Source of the DNA: Frateuria flava
Lineage (GTDB): Bacteria > Pseudomonadota > Gammaproteobacteria > Xanthomonadales > Rhodanobacteraceae
DNA: 64,000 nucleotides
Assembly (NCBI RefSeq): GCF_017837635.1
Contig: NZ_JAGJRS010000034.1
Location: forward strand, 186,001-250,000
Direction of reading: 5' to 3'
Part shown: positions 1 to 9,090 of the stretch, one piece after another
How positions within the stretch are numbered: position 1 is the first letter of the stretch
How the letters are laid out: each line of letters opens with the position of its first letter
Notes under the pieces: model-generated
The model's input: the letters and a program-made list of their open reading frames with translations, nothing else
What the model was told of the DNA's origin: nothing
Databases searched by the model: none
Position numbers and translations under genes: made by a program

Positions 1-1008
1 GCCATGTTGGTAAGGGTTCGGGGGGCTGCCCTGCACCGGTTGATGTGCAGGGGACCGGCCATAGCCACCGTAGGATCCGGGGGGTTGCCCCTGCGGCCCG
101 GGGCGATTGCCAGGCCCACCGCCGAAGGCGGAGTAATGCATGAAACTTCCGACGGTGCCCTGGAAGAAAGCAGCGGCCAGTGGCGGTACGCTGACGATCA
201 GAACGGTCATCAGCAAGCCAATACCGCCTTGCTGCAGGGCCTGGTTGGACAGGCCCTGCGCACCGAGACCGGTCATCTTGTTGATCAGGTTTGCGGTCCA
301 GAGCGCCGCTGCCACGCGCAACGTCAGTTGCAACACAAGTGAGCTGATGAAACTAAGCGCGGCCATGGAAAAGATGGTGCCGATGCCGTAAAGCAGCCAC
401 TTGCGGAAGAGGTCTTTGGTCTGGTCGAAGATCAGGCAAAGGATGAACAGCGGCCCCATGCCGACGAAGAGGGCAATGGTGGCCTGGTAGAGCAGCAGCA
501 TCGCACCGGCGGCCATCGGTGGGCTGGCAGTGCCCAGTCCCGCGATGAGCATGGCGTGCGCCTTGCGCTCGGCATTCTCCATGTCTCCAGGGGCGACCTG
601 CACCGCGTCGATTGCGCCCAAGGCGAGCTGCGTCCACGCCAGGTTCTGGTCGATGGTCTCTGCAGCCGTGTCGTCGCTACCGGTGAACAGCTCATTTACG
701 CCGGTACTCAGGTCGGTGGTGAACAGTCGTTGCAGGTTGGAGCCAAAGACCGACATCGTGGTGGCGGCGCTGACGATGATGACGATTCGCGTCATGTTCA
801 TCACCATCGCCATCAGCGATTCGTGCGACCGCCCTGTAATCAGGCGGTAACCCTGGATCATGATCCACAGCGTGACCATGAGCAGCGCCAGCGCGCTTGC
901 CCAGGTCATGAAAGACGCCATGAGGTCCATTCCGAACGTATTGATCTGCTTACTCAGGTAGTCGTACACCAGCCTGAAGTAAACGAAATCGGCGAGGTTT
1001 GTTGGCAT
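1..1008 (-). CDS. virB6: VirB6, inner-membrane T4SS channel protein (3' end outside window)
   Basis: This is a polytopic inner-membrane core component of a type IV secretion system (VirB6/TrbL family). About 336 codons are visible from ATG at 1008 to the window edge with no stop, so the C-terminus is missing. Hydrophobic segments lie near residues 30-52, 68-85, 165-190, 200-225 and 260-290. The visible end is a Gly/Pro/Gln-rich tail with PGNRPGPQG and GGYGR, as found in some VirB6 tails. The start is supported by AAGGAA about ten bases upstream. It follows virB5 after a 68-base gap and is the last visible gene of the operon. Confidence 0.85.
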   Translation of the reverse strand, partial: MPTNLADFVYFRLVYDYLSKQINTFGMDLMASFMTWASALALLMVTLWIMIQGYRLITGRSHESLMAMVMNMTRIVIIVSAATTMSVFGSNLQRLFTTDLSTGVNELFTGSDDTAAETIDQNLAWTQLALGAIDAVQVAPGDMENAERKAHAMLIAGLGTASPPMAAGAMLLLYQATIALFVGMGPLFILCLIFDQTKDLFRKWLLYGIGTIFSMAALSFISSLVLQLTLRVAAALWTANLINKMTGLGAQGLSNQALQQGGIGLLMTVLIVSVPPLAAAFFQGTVGSFMHYSAFGGGPGNRPGPQGQPPGSYGGYGRSPAHQPVQGSPPNPYQHG

Positions 1009-1076
1009 TGCGCCTGATTCCTTTCTTGCGCGTCGGGCGATTCGTCCCTGCTGCTTGGGGCGCCGCGCGGAATGGG

Positions 1077-1871
1077 TCAGTCGACCGAGAATGCAGCTTT
1101 CAACGCTGCGGCCTGTACTACGGTCCCGAGCGGGTTGATTTGTCCCCTCAGCGCGGCTTTTGCCAACATCGATTGCTGCTGGTTGAGCGTCTTGATCACC
1201 GCCTCGTCCCCGGCGATGGCCGTCTGCCACTGCTGCATCGCAAAGGCTGTGGTGGCGCTGATAGTGGCAGCCTGAGTAGTGGCGCCGCTCGTCGTGCCCA
1301 AGGTTCTGACTTCGTTAGCGAGCTTGTTCAACTTCTGCAAGGTCCCGCCGTACTCATCAAGCTGCTTGAGCACAGCCACCGTGCGGTTGTACTCGTCGAT
1401 GTGCAACATCGTGATGTTTGCGCAAATCTGCTGCTGGGCCAGGAGGATGGGCTTTTCCGAACTGATCGACGATTCAGCCGAGGTCACCAGGGCTCCCACG
1501 ATCGAGCCGCCCGATGCACCTGGACAATTCTGGTCGATGAGCTTAGTCGGATCGTCAATCGGCTCAAGCTTGCTTGAGGCGAACGATATATTCCTGCCCA
1601 GGCCTTCAATGGTCATGAGCAATTGTTTCAATTGCTCCACTTGCTGGTAATACTGCTCAAGCTGCTTGGCGTACTGCATGCCCTGCCTGGCGTACCCCGC
1701 AAGGCTCTGTGCCAACTGCGACTTGAAGCCTTCCTCGCTCGCCGCGATGGCGGTAGGGTCGGTGACCAGCACCTGGGCCCGGGGGGCTTGGACGGTGCCG
1801 AGCAGGGCCACGACGAGCGCGGCCTGGGCCCACAGGCGCGGGCGCAACGGGCGAGGGAATACGTGCATCAT
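1077..1871 (-). CDS. virB5: VirB5-like secreted T4SS pilus component
   Basis: A 264-residue predicted exported protein between virB4 and virB6, the usual virB5 position. It begins with a basic, hydrophobic signal peptide (MMHVFPRPLRPR, then AALVVALLGTVQAPRAQ). A long helical region rich in Q, L and K follows (QYAKQLEQYYQQVEQLKQLL, residues about 50-70), the coiled coil seen in VirB5/TrbJ minor pilins. Two ATG codons are adjacent (1871 and 1868); AGAGGA upstream suits the first. VirB5 sequences diverge strongly, so the name rests on signal peptide, coiled coil and position. The family is proposed to sit at the pilus tip. Confidence 0.75.
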   Translation of the reverse strand: MMHVFPRPLRPRLWAQAALVVALLGTVQAPRAQVLVTDPTAIAASEEGFKSQLAQSLAGYARQGMQYAKQLEQYYQQVEQLKQLLMTIEGLGRNISFASSKLEPIDDPTKLIDQNCPGASGGSIVGALVTSAESSISSEKPILLAQQQICANITMLHIDEYNRTVAVLKQLDEYGGTLQKLNKLANEVRTLGTTSGATTQAATISATTAFAMQQWQTAIAGDEAVIKTLNQQQSMLAKAALRGQINPLGTVVQAAALKAAFSVD

Positions 1872-1900
1872 GGCTTTTTCCTCTGGCAGATGACGTTGAA

Positions 1901-4381
1901 CTAACCGGCCGTTGCGCAGGACGCACGGGAGACGGACTGCGCGACGGCGCGGGTTTTGCCGCTGCCCTTGCGGCTGGCATAGAACAGGTCGAGCCAGTGC
2001 TCGGGGCGCAAGGCATCGACGTGCATGCCTTCGGCGGCAGCACATTCGCGCAGGACCCTGTGCATGATGTCGATGTTGTCGGTGGACGCCGAGATCACCG
2101 CCAGGACGTCGTCCATGCCGCGAAGGTTGAGCTGGCAGACGGCGCTGGCGTGGCCCTGCTTGACCAGGAAGCAGCGGGATCGCTCGTCGAGACTCACGAC
2201 CACCTGGTATTCCGCTTCGGTCAGCTTCAGCCCGTTGATGTAGTCCTCGCGGCTGGCATTGGGATTGGGCAAGAGGATCATCGTGGCCGTCTGCTCGACC
2301 AGGGCGGCGGCGATATCGCTGGCCAGGGCGTCCTCAGGGCTTTGCGTGGCGAATATTCCCAGACCGTTCTGCTTGCGGATGGTCTTCTGCTTGTTCTTGG
2401 CGAATTCCTTTAGGCCGCCTTTGCCATCGAGGATTTTCCAGAATTCGTCCATCACATAGATCAGGGGCCGGCCGTCGATCAGCGCTTCCAGACGATGCAG
2501 CAGATAGTTGATAACCGGTGCCCGGACTTCCGGATTGTCGATGATGTCGGTGTAGTCGAAGCCAATGATGTTGGCCTTTTCCAGGTCGATCGTGTCGGCC
2601 GGGTTGTCGAATACCCAGCCCAGCGAACTGCCGGAAGTCCACTTGCGCATGCGGATGAACAGGCCGTCGTCGCCCAGGTTCGGCAGACTTTTCTGGAAGT
2701 TCGTCATGTTGCGCAGGCGCATGGGGGTATCGAGCATGTTCTCGACCGCACGGAAGATGTCCTCTTCCTCGCGCGAGCTGTACACGCTCTTGCCGGCCAG
2801 AACCTTGACCAGGTCGGCGAGGAACTGGACGTTGGCCTCGGTCCGCTCGCAGTGGAACGGGTTGAAGCCGGTGGGCTTGCCGTTCTCCAGCGCAAGGTAA
2901 TTGCCGCCGCAGGCGCGCACGAAGATTTCCGCACCGCGGTCTTTGTCGAAAAAGAAGATGGTGGGAGCCGGCTCGAACTTCTGCACCTGGCTCAGCAGGA
3001 AGTTGATGAGCGCGGTCTTACCGGTGCCGGATTTGCCGATGACCATCGTGTTGGCAATGGCCTTCTCGCCCAGCGAGTTCTCCGCCGGATGGGTGGCGTG
3101 GAAGTTGAAGTAGTAGGGCTGCCCGTTGGTGCTCTGCAGGGTGGTGACGCAGTCGCCCCAGGGGTTGTTCTCCCGCTTGCCCATGGCGAAGTTGTGCAGC
3201 GGGCTCAGGCCCAGAAAGTTCAACGAGCTGACGTTGGCAAGACGGGTGCGGTACTTCCAGTTACCCGGCAATTGCGCATAGAAGGCCGCGGTGACGGCAA
3301 GGTCTTCCTTCACCGATACGAAGCCGGCGTTGGAAAGCTCGGCGCGGGTCGCGGCGATCTGCTGCGACAGCGTTTCCTGGCTGGGTGCATAGATGGCGAC
3401 GGTGAAGTGATATTCGCCCAGTACGAAGTTGCCTGAGGCCAGCTGGTCCATCGCCAGGTCCAGTTCGGCGATCTGGCTGAACGCCTTGTCGCCAGACGAG
3501 ACCATCATGCCCTTGGTCCGGTCCAGCGCCTTTAGCGCATCCTGGCGCCCCATCGGGCTGAAGGAGTGCGTGATCACGTACTCGAAGCCGAGGTACTTCA
3601 AGCCGTTGAGGATGCCCGGATAGGTGCCGTCGGTGTATTCCTTGATGTTGAGGATCGCGCCGAAGTGGTTGACCCCCTCAGGGGTGGTGATGACGAAGTC
3701 GCCAGTCTTGGCGGAAAAGCGCTGCTTGCTTACAGGCAGATAGTTGTAGACCGCCGCGGGCAGCACGGGGACCGGCTCGTCCACCCGGTTGAGCAGGTAA
3801 CCGTAGAACTCCAACGCTTCGGAGAACACTACGCCGTTGGCGGCTTCGTACATGCCCAGGCGGTAAGGGGCGTAATCCTTGAGCACGGCCTCGACATTGC
3901 CCGCCAGCTCCAAGGCCGTGTCGACAGCATGCTGCTGTTCGGCCTCCAACCGGGTGACATCGCTCGACTTTTCCGCCAGTTTCTTGCCGCCGACGACAGG
4001 GCGGTAGAGCATCGTCAGGTAAAGCTCATTCTGCATGAGCTTCTGGCTCGACAGCGCTTCGTAGTAGGCATCGGATACGGACTGGTTGAATGGCTGCGCG
4101 AAACGCGCGCGGTCAGCAATGCGGCGCCGGCGCCGCACGTCGTGCACCCAGAAGGCGACGTTGACGAAATCGGGTGCGCGTAGGGTCTGCAACATGCGGT
4201 TGAACGTGGCGTGGCGATGCTCCAGTTCCCATTCCTCTCGCCCCACGAACGGCAGCCCGCCCAGGCGCCAGACCATAAGGAAGTCGCCACCTGTGGTTTT
4301 CAGCACCGTAGGCGAGACGTGGGTGGACAGCGGCACGAGATCGCTGATCGGGGTGTCGGGCAAAAAAGCCGGCTTGGACAT
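1901..4381 (-). CDS. virB4: VirB4 T4SS ATPase
   Basis: An 826-residue VirB4/CagE-family ATPase, which energises pilus assembly and substrate transfer from the cytoplasmic face of the channel. The N-terminal half carries the VirB4 interaction domain. The C-terminal half is RecA-like, with Walker A GKSGTGKT at about residues 449-456 and Walker B LIYVMDEFW near 639-647. A TQSPEDA segment and NPNASREDYINGLKL follow, both typical of the family. The reading frame extends upstream, but ATG at 4381 (MSKPAFLPDTPISDLVP) starts the conserved region. It lies 49 bases after virB3 and 29 bases before virB5. Confidence 0.95.
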   Translation of the reverse strand: MSKPAFLPDTPISDLVPLSTHVSPTVLKTTGGDFLMVWRLGGLPFVGREEWELEHRHATFNRMLQTLRAPDFVNVAFWVHDVRRRRRIADRARFAQPFNQSVSDAYYEALSSQKLMQNELYLTMLYRPVVGGKKLAEKSSDVTRLEAEQQHAVDTALELAGNVEAVLKDYAPYRLGMYEAANGVVFSEALEFYGYLLNRVDEPVPVLPAAVYNYLPVSKQRFSAKTGDFVITTPEGVNHFGAILNIKEYTDGTYPGILNGLKYLGFEYVITHSFSPMGRQDALKALDRTKGMMVSSGDKAFSQIAELDLAMDQLASGNFVLGEYHFTVAIYAPSQETLSQQIAATRAELSNAGFVSVKEDLAVTAAFYAQLPGNWKYRTRLANVSSLNFLGLSPLHNFAMGKRENNPWGDCVTTLQSTNGQPYYFNFHATHPAENSLGEKAIANTMVIGKSGTGKTALINFLLSQVQKFEPAPTIFFFDKDRGAEIFVRACGGNYLALENGKPTGFNPFHCERTEANVQFLADLVKVLAGKSVYSSREEEDIFRAVENMLDTPMRLRNMTNFQKSLPNLGDDGLFIRMRKWTSGSSLGWVFDNPADTIDLEKANIIGFDYTDIIDNPEVRAPVINYLLHRLEALIDGRPLIYVMDEFWKILDGKGGLKEFAKNKQKTIRKQNGLGIFATQSPEDALASDIAAALVEQTATMILLPNPNASREDYINGLKLTEAEYQVVVSLDERSRCFLVKQGHASAVCQLNLRGMDDVLAVISASTDNIDIMHRVLRECAAAEGMHVDALRPEHWLDLFYASRKGSGKTRAVAQSVSRASCATAG

Positions 4382-4430
4382 GCGCAGGTTCCGGTGGCCG
4401 CCCTGGCAGTGACGCCAGGGTAGCTGTGGG

Positions 4431-4739
4431 TTACGAATTGGCTTTCGACTGGCCGCGATGGATGTTAGGCGTGAACACCCACATGCCATCGTTCTCCCCG
4501 ATGTTCCTGACCCGAGTACGAAATTGCAGGCGCAGGCCGAGCAGCCGGAAGATCATCTCGTCGCGGCGGGCCATCTGGCGCATCACGAAGAGCACCGGCG
4601 GCATCAACAGCAGGAAGAAAAGGTTGAAGTACATCGCCAGCAACATGCATCCGCCCGCACCCATGAAGAACGGCACGTAAGGCACGCCCATGAACATGGG
4701 TGGGCGGGTGCAGCCGCGGAACAATGCATCCTTATGCAT
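4431..4739 (-). CDS. virB3: VirB3 inner-membrane T4SS protein
   Basis: A 102-residue membrane protein of the VirB3 family, which sits in the inner-membrane complex with VirB4. The N-terminal motif RGCTRPPMFMGVPYVPF is the family signature and is followed by hydrophobic stretches (residues about 28-55). ATG at 4739 overlaps the 3' end of virB2 by eight bases (ATGCATAA), so the two are translationally coupled. The frame is open further upstream, but that part lies within virB2 and has no family resemblance. Confidence 0.9.
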   Translation of the reverse strand: MHKDALFRGCTRPPMFMGVPYVPFFMGAGGCMLLAMYFNLFFLLLMPPVLFVMRQMARRDEMIFRLLGLRLQFRTRVRNIGENDGMWVFTPNIHRGQSKANS

Positions 4740-5139
4740 AGAAGTTGAGCACGTGAGCGACCAGGCTCGCGGTACACGCCGTGGCGCCCGAAGCACTGGT
4801 GCTGCCGGCCAGGAACATCTTGGCGATCTGCCCCGCGGCGCCGATCAGGACGGCGCCGATCAACACCGGCGAAATGTCGGAAATGCGCTTGTGCGCGAAG
4901 GCGATCTGGTAACCGGAGAAGACGATCGCGATCGTCACCACGATGATCGAGATCGCGTTGAGGATCTTGTTTACGTTGCTGGCGAAACCGCACGTGGTGG
5001 CGATCGTATCGGTGACATCCTGGCCGAATGCGATACCTGGCAGCGCGAGCGTCAGGCACATCGCCATGGCCATGAACACGGCGGTGCCGCTACGGATGGG
5101 GTTGCGGGCGTTCGGATTTGCGTTCAGGTTCTTGGCCAT
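4732..5139 (-). CDS. virB2: VirB2 major pilin precursor
   Basis: A 135-residue pilin precursor. The basic N-terminus (MAKNLNANPNARNPIRSG) leads into a long signal sequence ending near LALPGIAFG at about residue 38. The mature part has two hydrophobic helices: LNAISIIVVTIAIVFSGYQI, then the second around SPVLIGAVLIGAAGQ. This is the two-helix VirB2 fold. ATG at 5139 is preferred over an upstream in-frame ATG at 5178 because AAGGA lies just before it. The mature region contains Cys in ATTCGF and TACTA, which could form a disulfide (inference). Confidence 0.9.
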   Translation of the reverse strand: MAKNLNANPNARNPIRSGTAVFMAMAMCLTLALPGIAFGQDVTDTIATTCGFASNVNKILNAISIIVVTIAIVFSGYQIAFAHKRISDISPVLIGAVLIGAAGQIAKMFLAGSTSASGATACTASLVAHVLNFYA

Positions 5140-5256
5140 CTTGGTTTTTCCTTGTGACGGTTGGACAGCAGCGGCCATCGGGCAATGGACGCTTCATGGG
5201 TGGCAGCCCGAATGGGCAGCCAGGTTCGGTGGTGGCAAGTCGCTTGCCGGCCACTG

Positions 5257-6066
5257 TCAGAAGACGAACGCGGCATCCGCTGTCTCCTGGTCGCGGGTGG
5301 CTTGACTGCCGGTGGCGGAGCCGGCCGCCGGAACGTCGCTCCGTGGCGGAGCGCCTGGTTCGCTAACACGCGGTACGAACGCCGATGCGCTCGGCTCGGC
5401 AGGCTCGGGGAGCGAGGGAGGAGGTGGGCTTTCGGCCGTCTCCGCATGGCCAGGGGTTCCTGCCACAGCGGTAACCAGCGCACCCGCAACCGTGTCGATG
5501 GCCGTCGAACGGATCGATGCGCGATAGGCGGCACTTCCGGGCAAGGCAGTGCGTTCCGCCGGCGTCGGATGACCGGCAGGGTGTTCGGTTGTCCGGGGGC
5601 GGACGGTGATGGGCGCGGAGCCGTCAGGCACGCCGGCACCGAGCGAGGCGAAGATCCGCTGCACGTAGCCGTCGCGGTAGCCGGTGGTGAAGTTACCCGA
5701 GTAGTAACAACTGAAGGCCTTGCCCCAGTCGTCGCCGGATCGGGCGTAACACTCCGCCAGGATGCGTGCGCCCGCGTTGAGGTTGGCGCAGGCGTCAAAG
5801 GCTTGCTCGAAGGTATCCAGTCCGTAGCGCAACAGGTTGCTGCGGTTGATCTGGGCAACGCCAAGCGAAAAATCGTATCCGCCGGACTCGAGCATCCGTG
5901 CGGTAGCGATCGCTTCGCCAAGGTTGCGGGGCTGGCGTTCCAGCCGGGCGCCGACAACGCCGATCGCGAAGCGGTTGCCGCCGGATTCGGCCTGGACAAC
6001 GTGTTGCATGATTTCCGCAGGAACCGCCAGATGAGGGCAGGACATTGGGTTGTATGCGGGCACCAT
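5257..6066 (-). CDS. virB1: VirB1 lytic transglycosylase
   Basis: A 269-residue SLT-type lytic transglycosylase that opens the peptidoglycan for the secretion apparatus. The catalytic Glu is E27 in VQAESGGNRFA. Later family motifs are SLGVAQINRSNL, NAGARILAECY and FSCYYSGNF. From about residue 165 the protein becomes a Pro/Ser/Ala-rich low-complexity tail. The chosen start has GAGGA upstream. No clear signal peptide precedes the catalytic domain, so export is not obvious from the sequence. It lies 18 bases behind virB11, the Xanthomonas-type position (virB11-virB1-virB2) rather than the Agrobacterium one. Confidence 0.9.
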   Translation of the reverse strand: MVPAYNPMSCPHLAVPAEIMQHVVQAESGGNRFAIGVVGARLERQPRNLGEAIATARMLESGGYDFSLGVAQINRSNLLRYGLDTFEQAFDACANLNAGARILAECYARSGDDWGKAFSCYYSGNFTTGYRDGYVQRIFASLGAGVPDGSAPITVRPRTTEHPAGHPTPAERTALPGSAAYRASIRSTAIDTVAGALVTAVAGTPGHAETAESPPPPSLPEPAEPSASAFVPRVSEPGAPPRSDVPAAGSATGSQATRDQETADAAFVF

Positions 6067-6084
6067 CCCTGGATTCCTCGTCGC

Positions 6085-7143
6085 TCAGCGCACTTGCTGC
6101 AGCGGTTCTTGCAACGAAATGCGTGCGGGATCGAAGTCGATGCCCGTGATGTGGCGCTGGCCTGCGTGCGCCTTGATGTGCACGACGATGTCGATCGTCA
6201 GCCGGAGCAACCGCTTGATCGTCGCGAACTCGAGCCCGGCGCCCTCGACCGAGGCCTTGACCATCAATGCCAGTTGATCCCAGGTCTGCTCGGTGCTGCC
6301 TGCGTGGCAGCTGGTGATCGATCCGGGATGCCCCGATGCACAGTTGCGGATGAAGTAGAACGCCTCGTCGCCACGCAATTCGGCCAGGATGATGCGGTCG
6401 GGCTTCATGCGCAGGCAGGTTTCCATGCAGCTCTTGGCGGTCACGTTGCTGGCGCTCTGGCCGCCCTTGGAATAGAGCAGGTGCACCACGTTGGGCTGGC
6501 TGATGAAAAGCTCGCGGGCGTCCTCGATGGTCACCAGCCGCTCCTCGGCCGGGATGTGATGGACCAGCGATTTCATGAAGGTAGTTTTGCCGCTACCGGT
6601 TGCCCCTGACACCACGATGTTCTTCTTGCTGCGTACGGCCGCCTTGAAGAACTCGGCATAGCGGCGTCGTCCGCGCAGGTCCAGCAGGTGGCGATCTTCT
6701 TGGCCCAGGTCGCGCCCGTCTTCCAGAATCTGGTCGAAAAAGCCATCGGCCTGGTATTGGTCCAGGGTCCTGGCCTGCTTCGAGGGAAGGCGGATCGTGA
6801 TTGAGACGTTGCCTGCCTCGCAGGCGGGCGGGATGACGAATTGGGCACGCTGGCCAGTCGGAAAGGTCAGTGAAACTACCGGATCGATGTCGGTGATGCG
6901 TTGGCCGGTATTGCTCTCATTCACCACGGCGGTGCAGAACTGACGCGCACGCTCGAATGTCAGCGTTGGCACCTCTACCCGTTGCCAACCGCCGCGGCTT
7001 TCCAGGTAAAGCTCGCCCGGTCGGTTGATGCAGATCTCGGTGACCTCCGGTGAGGCCATGAATTCGCGCACACCCAACACCTCGTACTGGTAGTCGAGGA
7101 ATTCGTTGGAAACGAGGGCCAGGGTGTCTTCCATGGTTCCCAT
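6085..7143 (-). CDS. virB11: VirB11 hexameric T4SS ATPase
   Basis: A 352-residue GspE/VirB11-family ATPase that forms a cytoplasmic hexamer and switches the machine between pilus assembly and secretion. Walker A GATGSGKT is at about residues 180-187, followed by VTIEDARELF (Asp box), MKPDRIILAELRGDEA (Walker B) and GHPGSITSCHAGS (His box). The N-terminal domain has the usual TEICINRPGELYLE. ATG at 7143 begins four bases after the virB10 stop; ATG at 7134 is an alternative with GGGAA before it. Confidence 0.95.
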   Translation of the reverse strand: MGTMEDTLALVSNEFLDYQYEVLGVREFMASPEVTEICINRPGELYLESRGGWQRVEVPTLTFERARQFCTAVVNESNTGQRITDIDPVVSLTFPTGQRAQFVIPPACEAGNVSITIRLPSKQARTLDQYQADGFFDQILEDGRDLGQEDRHLLDLRGRRRYAEFFKAAVRSKKNIVVSGATGSGKTTFMKSLVHHIPAEERLVTIEDARELFISQPNVVHLLYSKGGQSASNVTAKSCMETCLRMKPDRIILAELRGDEAFYFIRNCASGHPGSITSCHAGSTEQTWDQLALMVKASVEGAGLEFATIKRLLRLTIDIVVHIKAHAGQRHITGIDFDPARISLQEPLQQVR

Positions 7144-7147
7144 GCGC

Positions 7148-8326
7148 TCAGAAGCGGGCGACGACATCACTGAAATCCACGTCGCGGGCGACATAGACGA
7201 AGATCACCGTGCCCTGGTTGATGGTCACTGTCGGCGGCCGGTTGGCTGCCTCTCGCACGGCCATATCGGCCAGGTTCTGGAAGGTGCGGGCGGTGTTGCT
7301 CTCGAAAGGCTCCTGCACGACCACGCCGCTGGCGGCAATCGACGAGGTCGTGGGGCCATGCTTGGCCGCCTCGTACTTGAACGCATCACTGAGCATGCTG
7401 ATGAGCAGCGCAGCACTGATGCGGCTACCCCAATGGGCGTCGTAATGACCCGGCAGGCCGGCCCCACCCAGGTTGTCGATACCCGGGCTCGGCTTGCTGC
7501 TCATGTCCACATCGATGCCAGTGGGCGTAATGATCCGGTCCCACACCACGGCGACGCGTCGGCCCTTGGGGCCGCTCGAATAGGCGCCGAGCACCTTGGA
7601 TCCTTTGGGGAGCAGCAGTTTGCGCCCGTTGAACGAATACACCGGCTCGGTGACCAGGCAGGAGGTGTAGCCCGGAACGTCGGTGACGATTCGCGTCTCC
7701 AGCACGCAGCGAATATAGGTGCCGCGCTGCATCAGCGCATCGGCGTGCTCCAGGGGCTTGGCCTGGGTCGACCTTGCACGACCGGTCGCCAACGGTCCGA
7801 TGCCTGCGGAGGGTGCACTGGCCGGCGCAGCTGAAAGATCGGTCATCGGGGCCGACGCGCCCGCGATCCGGCGCTCGATCAGCGAAGGTTCGTGTGGTGC
7901 GTAGGCCAGCGGCGCCTGTGCGGTTTGGACGTCCGGTTGCGGCGGCGGTAGAGGCGGCAGAGCAGGTTGCCTGGCCAGCGGAATCGGTGCGGGCTCGGGT
8001 TGGCGCGCAGGCGGTAGGGCCAAGGCCGGAGGTGCGTCGGCCACGGTGACCTTTTCTTCCCTGGGCTTGTTTGGTTCACGGCGCGAGGTGGCACTGCTGA
8101 TCATCCAGTAGGAAACCAACAGCAGCAGCACGACAGCCGAACCGAGCATCAGCAGTGCGCGCCGGTTTGCCCTTCGCAGCTCGTTCGACTTCAGCACGGG
8201 CGCGCCGGCGTCCAGGTCGGGAGCAGCGGACTGCTGGTAATGCATGGAATAGGGGTTATGGTTCAACGCTTCGCCATGACCGGCATCCGCGTCATCGGCG
8301 GCCTGGTAGGAGGTGTGCGTGCTCAC
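7148..8326 (-). CDS. virB10: VirB10 energy-sensing T4SS core protein
   Basis: A 392-residue TrbI/VirB10 protein spanning both membranes in the core complex. A cytoplasmic N-terminus is followed by one transmembrane helix at about residues 57-77 and a Pro-rich periplasmic linker (about 95-165). The C-terminal beta-barrel domain has GSKVLGAYSSGPKGRR, VVWDRIITPTGIDVDM and GLPGHYDAHWG. The start is GTG, overlapping the virB9 stop as GTGA, so the genes are translationally coupled. Confidence 0.95.
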   Translation of the reverse strand: MSTHTSYQAADDADAGHGEALNHNPYSMHYQQSAAPDLDAGAPVLKSNELRRANRRALLMLGSAVVLLLLVSYWMISSATSRREPNKPREEKVTVADAPPALALPPARQPEPAPIPLARQPALPPLPPPQPDVQTAQAPLAYAPHEPSLIERRIAGASAPMTDLSAAPASAPSAGIGPLATGRARSTQAKPLEHADALMQRGTYIRCVLETRIVTDVPGYTSCLVTEPVYSFNGRKLLLPKGSKVLGAYSSGPKGRRVAVVWDRIITPTGIDVDMSSKPSPGIDNLGGAGLPGHYDAHWGSRISAALLISMLSDAFKYEAAKHGPTTSSIAASGVVVQEPFESNTARTFQNLADMAVREAANRPPTVTINQGTVIFVYVARDVDFSDVVARF

Positions 8327-9090
8327 TTGGCGGCGTTCCTTCGCAGGCCGATGACGTCGTCGCCATGGCGGATGACGAGGTAGGGATACGTTCCATGGAC
8401 GACGATGGTGTTGCCCTCGACTGTCGTGTTGACGAGGGAGTCCTCACCGTGTTCGGTCTCGCGCATGAAGACTGCCGGGAAGTTGCCGGTGGGGAAGCGC
8501 TTGAGGTCGCTCATGCGGATGTAGGTGAAGCGACCATCGTCGTAGACATGCGCAGGTACCAGCCACGGCGCGCTCTTGCTGCGCGTGGCGTACTCGTAGT
8601 CGAAGTTGTAGCTGCGCCCGGGAACCAGGCGGGTATCCAGCGGCGGTGCTTCGGCGACCTTTTTCTTTTCGGTCGAAAAGCTGGTGTCCGCGGGGTACGC
8701 GAAGGTGATCTTGTATTGGACGCCCTCGCGTTTGGCCTGGTCGAGGGCTTTCCAGTCCGTTGCCACTACCTTCAATTCGAAGATGTACGAATGCGTGGCT
8801 GTGCGCACCATCATGTTGGTGTCCACGTCCACGTTCCTGGGCTTCAGGTAGAACACGTTGTCGCGGCGCGTGAGTTCCCAGCCGCTGCTGAAGCCGGTGC
8901 TGAAGTCGAGGATCTGCTCGTTCGGGCTGAGCTCGATCTGCGTGGTGATGCCCAGGCCCGTGCGCACGGGGTAGATGTGGTCCGGCTGGTATTCGTACTG
9001 CTGCACGACCTGTGCCTCTGCGAGGCTCGGCTTGCCGATGGCGGCCGCGCAAACCAGCGTCGCGAGAAACGCCAGATGGCACCGGTTCAT
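8323..9090 (-). CDS. virB9: VirB9 periplasmic/outer-membrane T4SS core protein
   Basis: A 255-residue VirB9/CagX/TrbG protein that forms the core-complex ring with VirB7 and VirB10. It has a signal peptide (MNRCHLAFLATLVCAAAIG, cleavage near AEAQ). Family motifs are YPVRTGLGITTQIEL and DVDTNMMVRTATHSYIFEL. The C-terminal domain, which binds VirB7 in homologues, ends with NTIVVHGTYPYLVIRHGDD. ATG at 9090 overlaps the virB8 stop by four bases. Confidence 0.95.
   Translation of the reverse strand: MNRCHLAFLATLVCAAAIGKPSLAEAQVVQQYEYQPDHIYPVRTGLGITTQIELSPNEQILDFSTGFSSGWELTRRDNVFYLKPRNVDVDTNMMVRTATHSYIFELKVVATDWKALDQAKREGVQYKITFAYPADTSFSTEKKKVAEAPPLDTRLVPGRSYNFDYEYATRSKSAPWLVPAHVYDDGRFTYIRMSDLKRFPTGNFPAVFMRETEHGEDSLVNTTVEGNTIVVHGTYPYLVIRHGDDVIGLRRNAAK

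Noticed and set aside
5161-6609. 482-codon plus-strand open frame across virB1 and virB11
   Set aside because: It spans two genes read on the other strand, has low-complexity composition and no motif.
7923-7938. Partial copy of the TTTGGACGTCC palindrome
   Set aside because: It lies inside the virB10 coding sequence and only part of the palindrome is present, so it is taken as chance.
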